Positions 34,248 through 45,500 of a stretch of 64,000 bases of DNA are shown here, piece by piece (within the stretch, counting starts at the first letter, position 1; each line of letters opens with the position of its first letter). The stretch lies in assembly GCA_016785225.1 (NCBI GenBank), contig JAFBJZ010000899.1, forward strand, positions 543,501 to 607,500. The letters are read 5' to 3'. Source of the DNA: Psettodes erumei (taxonomy: Eukaryota; Chordata; Actinopteri; Pleuronectiformes; Psettodidae). The position numbers were made by a program, and so were the translations under genes. The notes below the pieces were generated by a model. It worked only from the letters and a program-made list of their open reading frames with translations. It was not told the origin of the DNA and made no database searches.

Positions 34248-35534
34248 CCCCCATATCTCCCACAGATACAGTATCACAGTGACCAGTGTGTTTCAGCCAC
34301 GGACGCCTCTATTTCTCCATCGCTCACGCTCACTATCCCTCCATCGCCAGCTGAGCGGGGCATCAGGATGTTATCACACCCGAGGCAATCAGAGATACAG
34401 TCATATGTCACAAATAGGTGTCAACTCTTATTACAGCGGGGAGGGGGTTGAAGGCGAGTGAAAACTCACTTATCAGAAAGGACATAGCTGTGACATACCC
34501 CCCCCCCCGTCTCTCTCTATCTCCATTTGCCCGCCCCTGTGCTGGATATCACCTTTTTTTTATTTCACAGGCCAGAGATATTTGACCAATAACACAAATG
34601 TAATACCTCTCCCTCTGCTCTCCGCCACTACCCCAGTTGATTTAATGGACCTGTAAATTGCCAGTATGGTTTATTCAATGTTATTTTAAAGGATGGGAAG
34701 CGAGCCTGCAGGTCTGGGAAGGACATCCACGGCTTCAACCCTGCTTTCATACAGTAGCCTCAAATATTATAAAGTTATTTATTTATTTTTTTGAGAATTG
34801 CTATGATTTATTGCTTGGTGTTAGCTTTGGCCCAGTTTAGCAAAGTTGCAAAGTTGGAAAAGTTTTCACATTTGCTATAATTTTTTTTTCTTCCATTTAT
34901 TTTATTTCTTTTTGCCTCTGGGTGCGTTTCTATGGAGTGTCTTTCTAAAACAAAGGTTCAATCTCACATACTTTTCAGTTTTAGCTAATGTGATGTGAGA
35001 CGCTGATTTGACATCAAATCTATAAGAGCATTCACAGAAATGTAAGAATTGCTTAATTCTTGTTGTGGGATTTAACATATATTCAAATTGCTGTTAAGAT
35101 TTGGTCTCAATTTGCCCAAAATATCTTTTATTAAAAAGACATATTTTTTTTCATCTTCTCCATTATTTGATATATTCTAATCTTTGAACAAAAAAAAGAA
35201 GAATTAATAGAGTCACTCAAGTGGCAAATCTCTGTTCTTGCAAATCAATGAACTGTCTGCCAAAGTCAAACGATCTGACATGATTGGAGAGAATGAAATC
35301 CATAACTGTTTCTCTGTGCACTCGTTCTTTAACAAAGTACATCAGAGCTGAACCAAATAAAGGACTCACATCATACATGGTTTATGGTGCATTGACTCTG
35401 GTGCTCTGTGCTGCTGCTCTTGTAGCCCCAGGTTATGGAAACACTACATTTGTCAGCTGTGTCGAACTTATAGTCACTTTGTACAGCATATCCATATTTT
35501 AACAGTTAGTTCCAGCACAATGCTCAGCTGACAC

Positions 35535-35555
35535 GTCATCATCATCATCATCATC
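35535..35555 (+). repeat. (CAT)n trinucleotide repeat
   Basis: Six TCA/CAT units. Confidence 0.9.
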
Positions 35556-35639
35556 TTACTTACTCAATATTTCTTTATGCAGAGAGTGGTGAGTCTTTGT
35601 TGGACTTTATTCCACGCACAGAAAAACAGATTATTTAGG

Positions 35640-35910
35640 GTCAGTCCAGATGAGTTTAAAAAAATAAACCCCTCCCTGGGCGTTCACTGCATTCATTGAT
35701 AATCTTACTGGCTACGATGGCAGCAATGAAACCGTCACAGATGGTTTTGTTCTCGTAGTTAAATTTACATAATCGATTTTTCCATATCAGATGGAATTGT
35801 GCCATTTAGCCCTGTCTGCTGCTCTGTCCTGCACATGTGGCGAAGGATCCCAGCTGCCGCCCAATAGATTTCCCTGCCACCATGTTTCAGGGTGTCCATG
35901 GAGCGGGTTA
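35640..35910. promoter_or_regulatory. Candidate conserved non-coding block
   Basis: Contains GCATTCATTGATAATC, TTAAATTTACATAATCGATT and CCGCCCAATAGATTTCCC in repeat-free sequence. HOX/PBX-like ATTGATAATC and ATAATCGATT motifs stand out. No exon is supported. Confidence 0.33.
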
Positions 35911-36839
35911 GGAAAACAGAAGAGTGGTTTCTTTTTTATTAAACCTTCATACTTTCTACCATTCTTTAATGGAAAGCCCTTTTCCCTACCGCCCCCCGCC
36001 ACCACCACCATTATCGCAAACCATCTCCCTATTGCTTTTTCTATCTGCTCAGTAGTTCAGTGATTTTATCGCGCTCTTCTCCTCCGTCACCATCTGTCCG
36101 TTTTTCTCCGCCGTGGCAGAAGTGAAGGCTCCTGGACGCCGCCTTCGTCCAGCGAGATGAAAAAAAAATGAAATCACCTGGCGAGGACGAGTCAGCCATC
36201 AATCTTCCTCTCTGCCATTCCTTCCCTCACCCTCGCCTGCTCTCCTTCACTATCGCTTCCTCCGTGTCTGTTCTCTATCACTGTCTGTCTGTTGCCCCCC
36301 CCCACAACACCCCCACACTTCTTGCTCTAATCCTGTCTTCAGTTTAGGCTGGACATGTGTGATGGCCCTTCTTTCTCCTCCATGCCATCCAGCCAGACCA
36401 ATATAACCCTCTTCTCAGCCTTCTCCTTATTACTCCTCTGTCTAGATAGGATCTGCAGGAGGCTTCCAGCCATTGTATTTCTCTCACTCTCCGTCCTTCA
36501 GCGACTGCCTTTATAGAATAGATCCGGGTGGGAGATGGCTTAGCTAAAGCCACAGTGGAAATCCGCTTCTGATGGTTTCATAAGAGGTGCTATCCTAGCT
36601 TAGCTGGCACATCGGGTGTAACGTGCCTAAAACCACCTCTCAGGCAAGACTTTCCATAGTGCTAAGATGATGTTGGTTCAACTGTGAGCAATTAGGCTGC
36701 ATTTGAAAAAAAAAAAAAAAAAAAAGGAGGCCGAGATCCATAAAGATAAAGTTGTGGATTAGGCATAAACCCTGTTAAACACTTAAGGGTCTCAAAAAAG
36801 GGGGCCGGGTTATGGCCTCCCATTCAGTGGCTAATGTCC
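35911..36839. other. Non-coding sequence with homopolymer runs
   Basis: Pyrimidine-rich sequence (36070-36330) holds an 11-C run at 36295-36305. A 20-A run lies at 36706-36725. No gene is recognised. Confidence 0.5.
36706..36725 (+). repeat. Poly-A run
   Basis: Twenty A residues after GCATTTG, then GGAGG. It could be a retroposon tail, but no flanking duplication or body is recognised. Confidence 0.95.
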
Positions 36840-37000
36840 GTCTATGGAGCCTGGGGATCACGGAGGGGTTTTAACCTACTCTGTCAGCCTAAATTAATGA
36901 GGTAATTAAGGGCTCAGGTGGAATTAGCAGTAGACACCTTAAGTGCCCTCGCAGCCGGATAGACAGGCAGGATGTAAAGCCACAGTAGAGCTGGAGGACA
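36840..37000. promoter_or_regulatory. Candidate enhancer with paired TAAT sites
   Basis: CCTAAATTAATGAGGTAATTAAGG packs two TAAT-type sites within about 20 bases at 36890-36913, followed by GGTGGAATTAGCAG. This tight pair is typical of homeodomain-regulated elements. Confidence 0.4.
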
Positions 37001-37769
37001 GGCCCTGCCACAGAAAGCAAAACAGCGAAAGTTGTCGTGCAGTAGAAGTTCGATGCACGCCAAATTGAGTTGTTTTGGTTCGGCCTGCCTTCAGGAGGAT
37101 GGGGAAATGATTGGTTCTTAAAAAAAAAGAAAAATCACAGCAGTTTGTTTTCCTCTTCAGGTCTATAGTGATAAGGGATCAGGTGAACATAAGGAGGATT
37201 TAGGAGGCTCTTTAAGAGAGTTTAATGTGATTATATTGCATCGACTGCTGCAGTCATAAAATCACCCAATTTAAAGCATCCATAAAAGCCTCCCCCTGGA
37301 ATAATATTCAGATGATGGATCCTTAATACTTGTCCTATAGCACCCACTGTGGTTCTTCTCTTTTGTTGGGATTTTTCATCTTCTTGTCATTCAACTGTTA
37401 GAGAGAAGAACAAAATCTATTTAAATGGCATACTCTGCCCCCATTTCCTTTAAGGAATACCATTTTAAAGTAGTGCAAGCATAGACAAGGTCGGCTCCCC
37501 ACAAGATGCACAATGTGCCACTCTACAACTGGTTAAAAATAACCCTTTATAACCAAGGTTATTGAGGGTTTACCAGTAGCCAGACGTTGCATTTGCAGTG
37601 CTTAATGGATGTCTGATCTGTAGTACGTGCAGCACCAGATGTTGTAGAAACACAATCTTTGTAACTGTTGTGTTCTCTTACGTTGGACAGCGAACAGAAA
37701 AAAAAGTTGTTTAGGAGAATTAACTTTATCAAAATGATGCCACTGTTCTTTGGGGGTCTTTGACATGAA
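37001..37769. other. Non-coding sequence containing a cruciform-like repeat
   Basis: Unique sequence apart from the inverted repeat annotated at 37529-37576. A POU/MEIS-like texture continues weakly through 37190-37480. No gene is recognised. Confidence 0.4.
37529..37576. repeat. Cruciform-capable inverted repeat
   Basis: Left arm 37541-37554 (AACCCTTTATAACC) and right arm 37557-37570 (GGTTATTGAGGGTT) pair at 12 of 14 positions across a two-base spacer. An outer CTGGT/ACCAG pair (37529-37533/37572-37576) extends the structure. An overlapping mini-palindrome, GGTTAAAAATAACC, lies at 37531-37544. It may be a secondary-structure element or palindromic binding site. The stem is too short for a normal microRNA precursor. 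Confidence 0.85.
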
Positions 37770-38110
37770 AAGGTTTTCTAAACCGGGCCTGTGACCAATG
37801 CAGATAATTTTACATGGAGCGGAGGGGAGGGGTGGATTGACTCCACATTAGCGATAGAGTCAAAGACACAGGTGGGATTTTAACCTGTCGTTTTTCTAAT
37901 TCAAAACACGGCGGGGAGCCCCGAGTCGTTTTCTCAAGCAAACATGTTAAAACCTTATTACATTCACAGTGATCACTTTCTGTCCATCGGGCAGAGGTAA
38001 TTAGGTTCCCTAATCACACCGTGTCTTCCAGCGTCAGTGATATCTCATCGGAGAGAGTGCGCTATATAGAGACGGTAAAAGGAGCCATTATTATAGGGAA
38101 CGTAGCCTGT
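37770..38110. promoter_or_regulatory. Candidate conserved non-coding block
   Basis: Contains GCAGATAATTTTAC, CATTAGCGATAGAG, GGTAATTAGGTTCCC and AGCCATTATTATAGGG, with no simple repeats. A mirrored GGTAATTAGG/CCCTAATCAC pair lies near 37997-38016. Regulatory function is inferred. Confidence 0.37.
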
Positions 38111-38993
38111 GGGTGTTCCCATCAATGACATCCACCAGCCACGCGTTCATGCATGCGTTCATGAGTGCGTCCTCAGAGACGCACCCAACACACTCAGAAA
38201 TAGACATGCAGGAGAATTACTCTATGACACGGGAACGTGTGAGGTGCATACCTAACAGCACGACACGATTTGAGGTACCTGATGTCGTCTTTGTTTCGAC
38301 TAAAGTCAGTTAAGGTAGCACCATGAGTTTGAGCCCTTACTCCATGTGCTTTTTGCGGCTGTAACTTCTTACTGTTGATCTGGGAACAGTCTTTGAGACT
38401 TTGTGCTAGTTTTTTTCATAGTAAAATATTCACCAAAAAAACATGGCTAGAAAGGTCACAGGATCAAAACACAAGCAAAAATACCATAGCGCTCCAGCAA
38501 AGGTTGCGGGAGCTGTTGTTGTCGTGATTGTCCTTACAGCGTGTCCTCTGGTGTCAGTCAATAGCTTGGTTCCTGCAGGTTTGACTCCTCTCCGCTAACA
38601 CATGACAAGAGACCTGCCGTGTACTCTGTCGGACCGCCTCCCTCCTCCTCTCCTCCTCCTCTCCTCCCCGGGGCCGTCCACACATGACAACAGCGCCGCT
38701 TTCATTCTCACCTTCACGCTTTCACCTTGAGTGTTTCCGCTCGTTCGTGACCTCAGAGTGTCCACGCGCCCCCCCACCCCCCCAAAAAAATCCAAACGTC
38801 AGAGGGAGATGCGAAAGCAGACCAGTGCGAGTTCGCCAAACAGAGGGTGATTTTATTAGTTCAGTGTGAGCTACTGACAACCAGCTTAAACCCACATTTT
38901 GTCATCCCAGCCTGCTCATGTTCCAGAAATGTCTGGGATCAGACCGCGGGGCACAGGTGAATTTGTTGTAGCTGACATTTTCTGCGAGTAGTA
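38111..38993. other. Non-coding sequence
   Basis: Holds a near-tandem GCGTTCATG pair (38143-38163) and a CTCCTCC pyrimidine tract (38636-38668). C/A runs follow at 38770-38790. No gene is recognised. Confidence 0.45.
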
Positions 38994-39081
38994 CTTCTTC
39001 TTCGTCTTCTTTTTCTTCTTCTTCTTCTTCTTCTTCCTCCTCCTCCTCTCTCCTCCTTCCTCTTCCTCTTCTTCTTTTTTC
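38994..39081 (+). repeat. (TTC)n/(TCC)n pyrimidine tract
   Basis: About 88 nearly pure pyrimidines start with TTC units and change to TCC. The tract ends TTTTTTCAG, which looks like a perfect splice acceptor. No convincing exon or donor follows, so it is more likely a repeat. The minus strand gives a Glu/Lys-rich artefact frame. Mirror symmetry could favour triplex DNA. Confidence 0.92.
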
Positions 39082-39083
39082 AG

Positions 39084-39240
39084 GCTCGGTGAACTGAGAG
39101 AAAATGACATTTAATTACAGGAGAGCAGTCACGCAGTTCGGCTAATTACGATCCCGGGAGTTCAGTCATCATATCTAATTAACTTTCACTTTCATGAAAG
39201 CTTAATGCAGCACCATAGCTAGGCGCTGCATGTGCCACAC
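39084..39240. promoter_or_regulatory. Candidate enhancer rich in TAATTA sites
   Basis: TAAT-type sites lie at 39111-39118 (TTAATTAC), 39142-39150 (CTAATTACG), 39173-39183 (ATCTAATTAAC) and 39201-39207. A 12-base palindrome, CTTTCATGAAAG (39189-39200), sits between the last two. It abuts the pyrimidine tract directly. With the 9.0-kb block it is one of the two densest homeodomain-motif clusters in the window. Confidence 0.45.
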
Positions 39241-39379
39241 TTCAGGAATATTGACAACTCTTTGGACATTAATTTCAAAATATATATCTTTTCTCTTTTA
39301 TTGGTCTCTCTCTCTCTCTCCCTTCATTTTCAATAAAAAACAGTAACAATGCAATTTAAATCTTTTGTTGTACATGTTT

Positions 39380-39650
39380 TATTTATGGAAGGAACCATAA
39401 AAAATATTCATAATTGATCTAACCCTGCATTATGTTTAAATAGAAATGAATATAATCAATCACTCGGAGGGTGGGGGCAATTCATCGCCATATTGATTGT
39501 TAAAAGCACGCTGCATAGTCTGATTCACATTCATTATGACACTCTCAGAGGACAATCAATTCATTATTATGCTTGCCCTTGACCACTTTGTTAGTGTGCT
39601 TACTGGGGCATAATCCTCAAAGTGCATGTGTGCGTTCATTGATGCCGTCA
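39380..39650. promoter_or_regulatory. Candidate conserved non-coding block
   Basis: CATAATTGATC, GCCATATTGATTGTTAAAAG, ATTCATTATGACAC and CAATCAATTCATTATTATGC occur within 200 bases. ATTGATT-type sites suggest HOX/PBX or CUX-like binding. Only a short T/A-rich, CT-repeat spacer separates it from the preceding block. Confidence 0.37.
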
Positions 39651-41959
39651 TTTTTCATAGAGGCAGTGAAGACCTAATTCTGAACTTTTTTATTGGATGA
39701 ACTATAAAATACTTTGTTAAGTTCAAATCCAGTCACATGCAAAACCCGCTCTGTTGTCACACAATGTGACCCCTGCTCGAGGATCCGCTTGTGTATCCGT
39801 TTGTTGTGGACCAACTCATGTGCGTCCTGCCTCCTGCTTTATATGCTGATGTTGTTGATGGGGACGCGCTGAGATGGAGCTGGAGCGGAGACGAGGGTGC
39901 TAATTGGTGGCTTGAAATCCCCTCAGTGTAGCCTGGGCTCTGGAAAGGTCATCTCCACTCGTAAAATGGAGTGCTCACTTGTTTTGTTTTGGTTGTGTTT
40001 TTTTATTAACTGGGCTGACAGACCTGGCCCAGAAAATCAAATAAAAAAATTGGATCCAGGTATTGTTGCCCGTGGCCCTTTTTAAAGAAAAGAAGAAGTC
40101 ACAAAGGTTGGTTTTTAGTTACTCGCTTTATCTCTTGCAGCTTTAATAATCACCAATGTTGGATATCTGATTTCAAATTGTATAAAAGCCGAGTGGAAAC
40201 TTTCTGCTTAGAAGTGGAAAAAATTCCAACATTTTTGGGAAAGAAAATACACGTTTGCTTTGAGAGTTGCACCTACTAGCACATCGAAAGCTCAATATTT
40301 AACATATTATATCTCGTTTATTTGATGCAAACAAAAGCAGAAATGTAAAAACAATTCACCAATTAATGGTAGGTCATGTGGTAGGTCAATTATTTCAGGT
40401 TGAGTTGCCAGGTAACCATGAGACTTTTCTGGTCCCTCTGGATTCAACAACGTGCTAATTAATGAGCTGTAGAAACGCTGGACAAAGCCAGGCTAGCTGA
40501 CAGACACAGTAATAGATAGACATGTTGATCACTCCTTTAAACAACTGGGCTGCATGTAAAAGTCACCTGTGTTGTACTGGAACAAACACCACCTCCACCT
40601 CCCTACCACTGTATTAATAATGATGACACAACACGGCGAGCACGTAGTTGTGATTTAGCGTTGCACTTAGCGGTGGCCCTCTAATTCCGGGCCCCTCGCA
40701 CATGGCGGCGGCGGTGGTGTGAAAAATGTGCGGGGCCCTGTCATAATGCTGCAAACATCAGCGAACCCCACAAGGAGGATTAATGCTTCGTCGGGCTTTT
40801 ATTATGCTGTCCTGCCGTCCTTCGCCGGCCGGCCATTCATCCTTGTAAGATGTCCATATCTGCTCTCAGTGTGGGCGCATACGTGTGTGTCTGCTTGTGT
40901 GTGTGTGTTCCTGTGCCCGTTTGCATGCGGTGTACGTGTATTAAAGCGCTCGCCTGCTGCCGGTGTGAGATCCTAAAAAGTTTATCCCACAGGGGGTTAA
41001 ATCCAGCGCACAGTCGTGGGCTTTCCAGGGCAGCGTCTGCCTTGTCTTATCAATCTATCGACGTGGCACCTGCGCTGCCGGTTGCGCCAGGAGGCCGATG
41101 CGGTAGACGGCGCGAGCCCCACCGCGGAGGAATACTAATGGGGATGCAGATAGCTTTGGGTTTGGCCACCTCAGCAGACATTGATCCCCCTGCGGACTTC
41201 CACCGCGGTGACAGATGGACTGTCACCTCTGAATGAGAGGAGACTGGGACACGTCCCTCACGTCTCCCTCGGCGGGGTTCAGCCACTTACTCTGTTCTGT
41301 CTTTATGTCCCCGCCTTGCTCCGCCCGCCCTCCACACCCAGAGTTTGAGACTCCATCCTGTAACAGCAGGGTGGCAGGTTGAATCTCTGCTGCTGCCAGT
41401 TGTGGTTTATAGACACCAAACCTCGGAGGGAACGTTTTCAACCCAAGTAACTTTAATTTTCATTTAATTACAAAAACAATAACAAAGGAGGCGCGTCACT
41501 CGAAAGGCAGGGGGAGTGATGGAGTTTTCAGATTGTGATGCAGTTCATGACGTTCATAATGAGTTCAATGCAAGTGTCACTGGTGGTGTGTGGGAGTCGG
41601 AGCGGTTTAGATGAAGTTAATGTAAAGATAGAAGGTGCTTTTTTTAAATCATAAGTCACTTTCCGATCGTAGGAGGCTCATGATTATCGGCCCCCTCCGC
41701 TCAGAAATGTGTGTCGAATAATGTACTTTTTTTCCCCATATTTATTCAGTGAATGAGGAAGCGTTTCTTCTTTAGACACACATGTATGAGATGACATCAC
41801 AACGGAAACCAATCATGGTCCAGTATTTAATGACAGTGAGTGAGTGCTTTTAAGAAGGTTTGTCAATTTTTTTTGTGTGGCTAAAACATTCCACACAATA
41901 TTAACATTGTTATTGTTTTATTTCTTTAAACCTCTTGAAGGGATGGAAAATATTTCCAT
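39651..41959. other. Non-coding sequence with a GC-rich middle
   Basis: CpG-rich sequence spans about 40680-41140, with a GGCGGCGGCGGTGG run near 40704. It opens frames of 78-128 codons on both strands. No splice-paired exon or known domain is visible. TG-rich sequence lies near 40882-40908. Confidence 0.42.
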
Positions 41960-42180
41960 ATAATTAAAGTCTGAGCTGGAACAATTTGTCTATTGTTTGA
42001 GTGACAGAAAATTAATCGGCAACTATTATGAGTCATTTTTCAAGCAAAACTAATAAAAATTCGATCCATCCAGCTTCTGAAATGTGAGGATTTTCTATGC
42101 TTTTCTCTGTTATATCATTGTGATTTAAATATATTTGGATCTATTTTGTATTATCTATGGATCTCAACAAAAGCCTCTAA
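41960..42180 (+). mobile_element. CGATTAATC-family teleost repeat, 5' portion (plus strand)
   Basis: GAGCTGGAACAATTTGTC, GACAGAAAATTAATCGGCAA, GTCATTTTTCAAGCAAAA and CAGCTTCTGAAATGTGAGG appear in order. These match, in the same order, the body of a short non-autonomous repeat that is dispersed in many teleost genomes. The copy is diverged and lacks the far end. It has no coding capacity. This is the best-preserved of five fragments here and the main sequence argument for a fish source. Confidence 0.75.
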
Positions 42181-42339
42181 ATACATTAAAAATGAATTGG
42201 TATCTCATATAGATCTATGGAATAAATAGATAAAAACATGGGCTGACCCTCAGACATGCTCACATCACCTGTTGAACACTTATGAACCCAAGCCCCCCCC
42301 CCCATCACCAAATCCCACTTATCAGCCACCAGCGCCTGG

Positions 42340-42560
42340 ATCTTATTGAGAGGAGCTATATGCAAATGACTGGGAGGGAAAGGCCAGATCTAATCTTTAG
42401 GTTTATTCTAATTAAAAGCGATTTACTTTGCCTGCCGTTCCCTGAGAGGGAAACTTAATGTCCTGTACTCAAAGGAGATGGCATCCTCTAACTCAATTAG
42501 GTAGAAGATGCACCTGGGTAAAGTTTGCTCAGGATGGAGCTGCTTAACATGCAGCGTAGG
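42340..42560. promoter_or_regulatory. Candidate enhancer with POU octamer
   Basis: A perfect octamer, ATGCAAAT, lies at 42360-42367, followed by CTAATTAAAAGCG at 42408-42420 and CTCAATTAGG at 42493-42502. Octamer plus TAATTA sites are typical of neural or pluripotency enhancers bound by POU and homeodomain factors. A 9-C run (42295-42303) lies 35 bases before it. Confidence 0.42.
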
Positions 42561-45500
42561 AGCGTGCAGTGAAACCTTTACACTCGTACACGGAAAGGGC
42601 TGAGAAAAGTCAAGGTTAAGGAAAGCTCATGTCTCTGATGGGAGCGGAGAATCTGACGCAGGCAAACACAACCTCCTACTTACACTGCAACTTCAGATCC
42701 GTTCTGGCTGTTTAGGATCTCTGCAATCAGTGAAGAACTGTATTTTCAGCCACATCTCAAACTCATTAACTTTCAACTGATTTTCAAGATTCAAGTGCTG
42801 CATGGCAGGTTTCTTACATGTTTGTCTGAAATATTCCACTGTCCGTGAATCAGAATATTTCTTGGTGTAAAAACCACAGTGGCAGGGTTAGTTCTTTGTT
42901 AGACGAACATTCACAGTTAAGTCAGTCAAGTTGTGTGTCTGCTGACAGATTCTTTTCTTTATCAGAGACCTTTGATTTTACAAAACATTTATCATTTTAT
43001 TTTATCAATGTTAATCTGAGACTAAGATTTAGTATATATAACACTTGCCAAACATCGTTGTTGATGTTGAAGCCATTATTAGAGTCAAGGAAAACACTTA
43101 AGTTTAAAGTATGAACTTTAAATGATACATATAAGGTTACGGCAACAGATACAGTGGTGTTAACATGTACAGTAGATATGATAAACTCTTTTATGTAGTG
43201 CTGTTTGAGTTAATTAGAGTTGTGTTCTGTCCTCGGATCAGATATAAACGGTTGTTCTGTCAGCCATGACTCTTAATTTCATGATTCGTTGTAACATTTT
43301 ATTTTTAGCAACATCCTCCTGCACGCTCATCACTTTTTTATTCACTTTTTAAACAAGCACCATTTGCCTTTGAAGCAACCTGGAAGAGAAGCGCTAATTA
43401 TGTCGACTAACACCTCCACTGCAGCTGTCCACCGACACGGGGAGATGCTTCCAGTCCACGCTCTCGTTAAAATGAATAAATGATTAAATCGCAAACAGCT
43501 CTGATGTGCCTCAGCCTGGGAAGTATCTGCTGGGCGAGGGAGGGAAATCTTGGTCTGAGACCGAAATTCACATTTCATCCTTTCAGAGCTCAAAACCCAA
43601 TTTGTCTGTGTGATGTTGCGTTTGCAGTGGTTAACAAACATCTTGCATCTTTATGGTCCAGGTATTTTAGTGTAGCCTGTGTACTACTTCATTGCCCATT
43701 TTACTGCCTAATGGAAAAACTGAGTGTAACCCATTAATGTCCCTGCATACAAAGAGCGCGGTGGAGGATTCTATTTTTTATTTCCTTATTCCTTTGGGCT
43801 TTTTTCCCTCTAATGACCACACCAGTTTTTAAATTATGTGCCTTTACCATCGTCTGGAGATGTCCATCAACAGCCAAAGTGCATTTATACATAAAAGTTG
43901 TTATTTTTTAAAAATTACACATCACATTTAATGTTCAAGAATAAAGTCTATCACCCAGGAAACATTTTAGAAAGATGAGTACATAAAGATTTCACTATGT
44001 ACTGTGATGGTCACTAATGGTTTTTGTATTTTATGACTAATGGTCACAGAAATACAAAAATGTTCATTTACATGCATGATTATTATGATTATCACTGCTG
44101 TGTGGTGCTGCAGCAGTTTTGAGGTTGACCCTCTTCTTGTTGAATTCTGTCTTAAGGATTAGAGGATAAGAATATTTATTTATTGCCAGCACTCTCTCAC
44201 CGTACTTGTGGCTTCATTTTCTAAACTAAAACATCTTCAGCCTGACCAGAACATTGTACTGGTGTAATTACTGTATTCAGTTTCATTTTCCACAGAAATC
44301 TCCACACCAGTTTGTAATCAGAATGCTGCTTTAACCATTAATGGCTGTTTTAGCCAACTGATGGAGCATGCTTTTAAAATATGATCAAAAACTAATTGGG
44401 CTTTTTTTGTGTTATTCATTTACATCATTCTGTTGGGTAAACGCTCTGAACACGCTACATGCCAGGAGCACTTCTCGGGCCCGTAACATAACGAGCGGCT
44501 TGAAAAAAGATTCTGAAGTCCTCAGTCCCCCCTGTGGATGGCTCAAACAGACTGAGTTTCAATAAAACAAGATAATGCAACTTGAAATGTGCCGTGGCAG
44601 AGGTCTGAGCGAAGCTCCACAAACTCCAGATGTTACTTGTCGTATCGTTAGAAATGTGGGCTGTTAAAAGATTTGAGTAAGAACACTTTTGTTGCAGATA
44701 TTGTAGAACGGTGTTGCTCAAAGGCAAATTAGCGCGGGCGGGTCTTTGGTCTTTGGTCTTTCTTTCTGCCTACACCCTCTCTTATTCCAATTTCCGCTGA
44801 GTGTATATGAATCCCCGTTTCTCCCAGCATCTTGTTTTTCTGAACACAATCATTTCTGCTTTCATGTCTTCCTCCCGCTCGTTCGCAGCAGAGGATTCTG
44901 GAGAGTCCATGAAGCGGTTCAGCAGGAGGAACATTTAGTTTCCTATTCAGAGATGTGTGTGTGTGTGTGGGGGGTGCTGGTTTCCATTTTCAAGCAGTTT
45001 TATGAAATGTTCTTAAACACTGTGTGAAACTCATAATGCAGTACAGACTCGTGGTAATCATTACACCAATGCTGTAAAAACAGCTGGATTACATATGTTT
45101 GAATGTTTTCCAACACCAGGTCAAAAAGTAGTCGGGTCACAGCTCCTCGTTGTACTTCACATCATGCTCCTCGTGAGCCGCTAATGGACAGGGTGAAATG
45201 TGCATTTCCTGCGCACGGCCCCCTCATTGACACGGGCACCATTTACCGCTGTCACCCCCCACCCCCCCGCCTCCCTCACCACCACCACCACTTAGAGAAT
45301 AAAGGTCAGGCAATCAGGCATCTGGAAGGACAGCTAATTTGTCATCCCTCGACAAACGTGTCAGCGTCCGATCTTGTCCGCGGGGCTTGATACCGCAACA
45401 AGCCGTAAAGGTTAAGAGATTCAAAGAACGTCCCCCCCAGCCCTCCCCTCCCCTCCCCTGCTCGCCCCGTCTCCATCTCAACAAGCAACATGCGACAGAG

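Larger units (their letters stand above)
32261..35639. other. Non-coding sequence with short repeats and a possible element tail
   Basis: It contains a GAT repeat (32523), a compound C/CA/CCA repeat (34177), an 11-C run (34498-34508) and a CAT repeat (35535). The 32.44-32.90 kb interval has 130-146-codon frames on opposite strands; neither shows a domain. AT-rich unique sequence fills 34.85-35.25 kb. No gene is recognised. Confidence 0.4.

Noticed and set aside
44880..44940. Terminal-exon-like sequence after TTCGCAG (ends KRFSRRNI then stop)
   Set aside because: Single acceptor only, peptide not recognised, other frames equally open.
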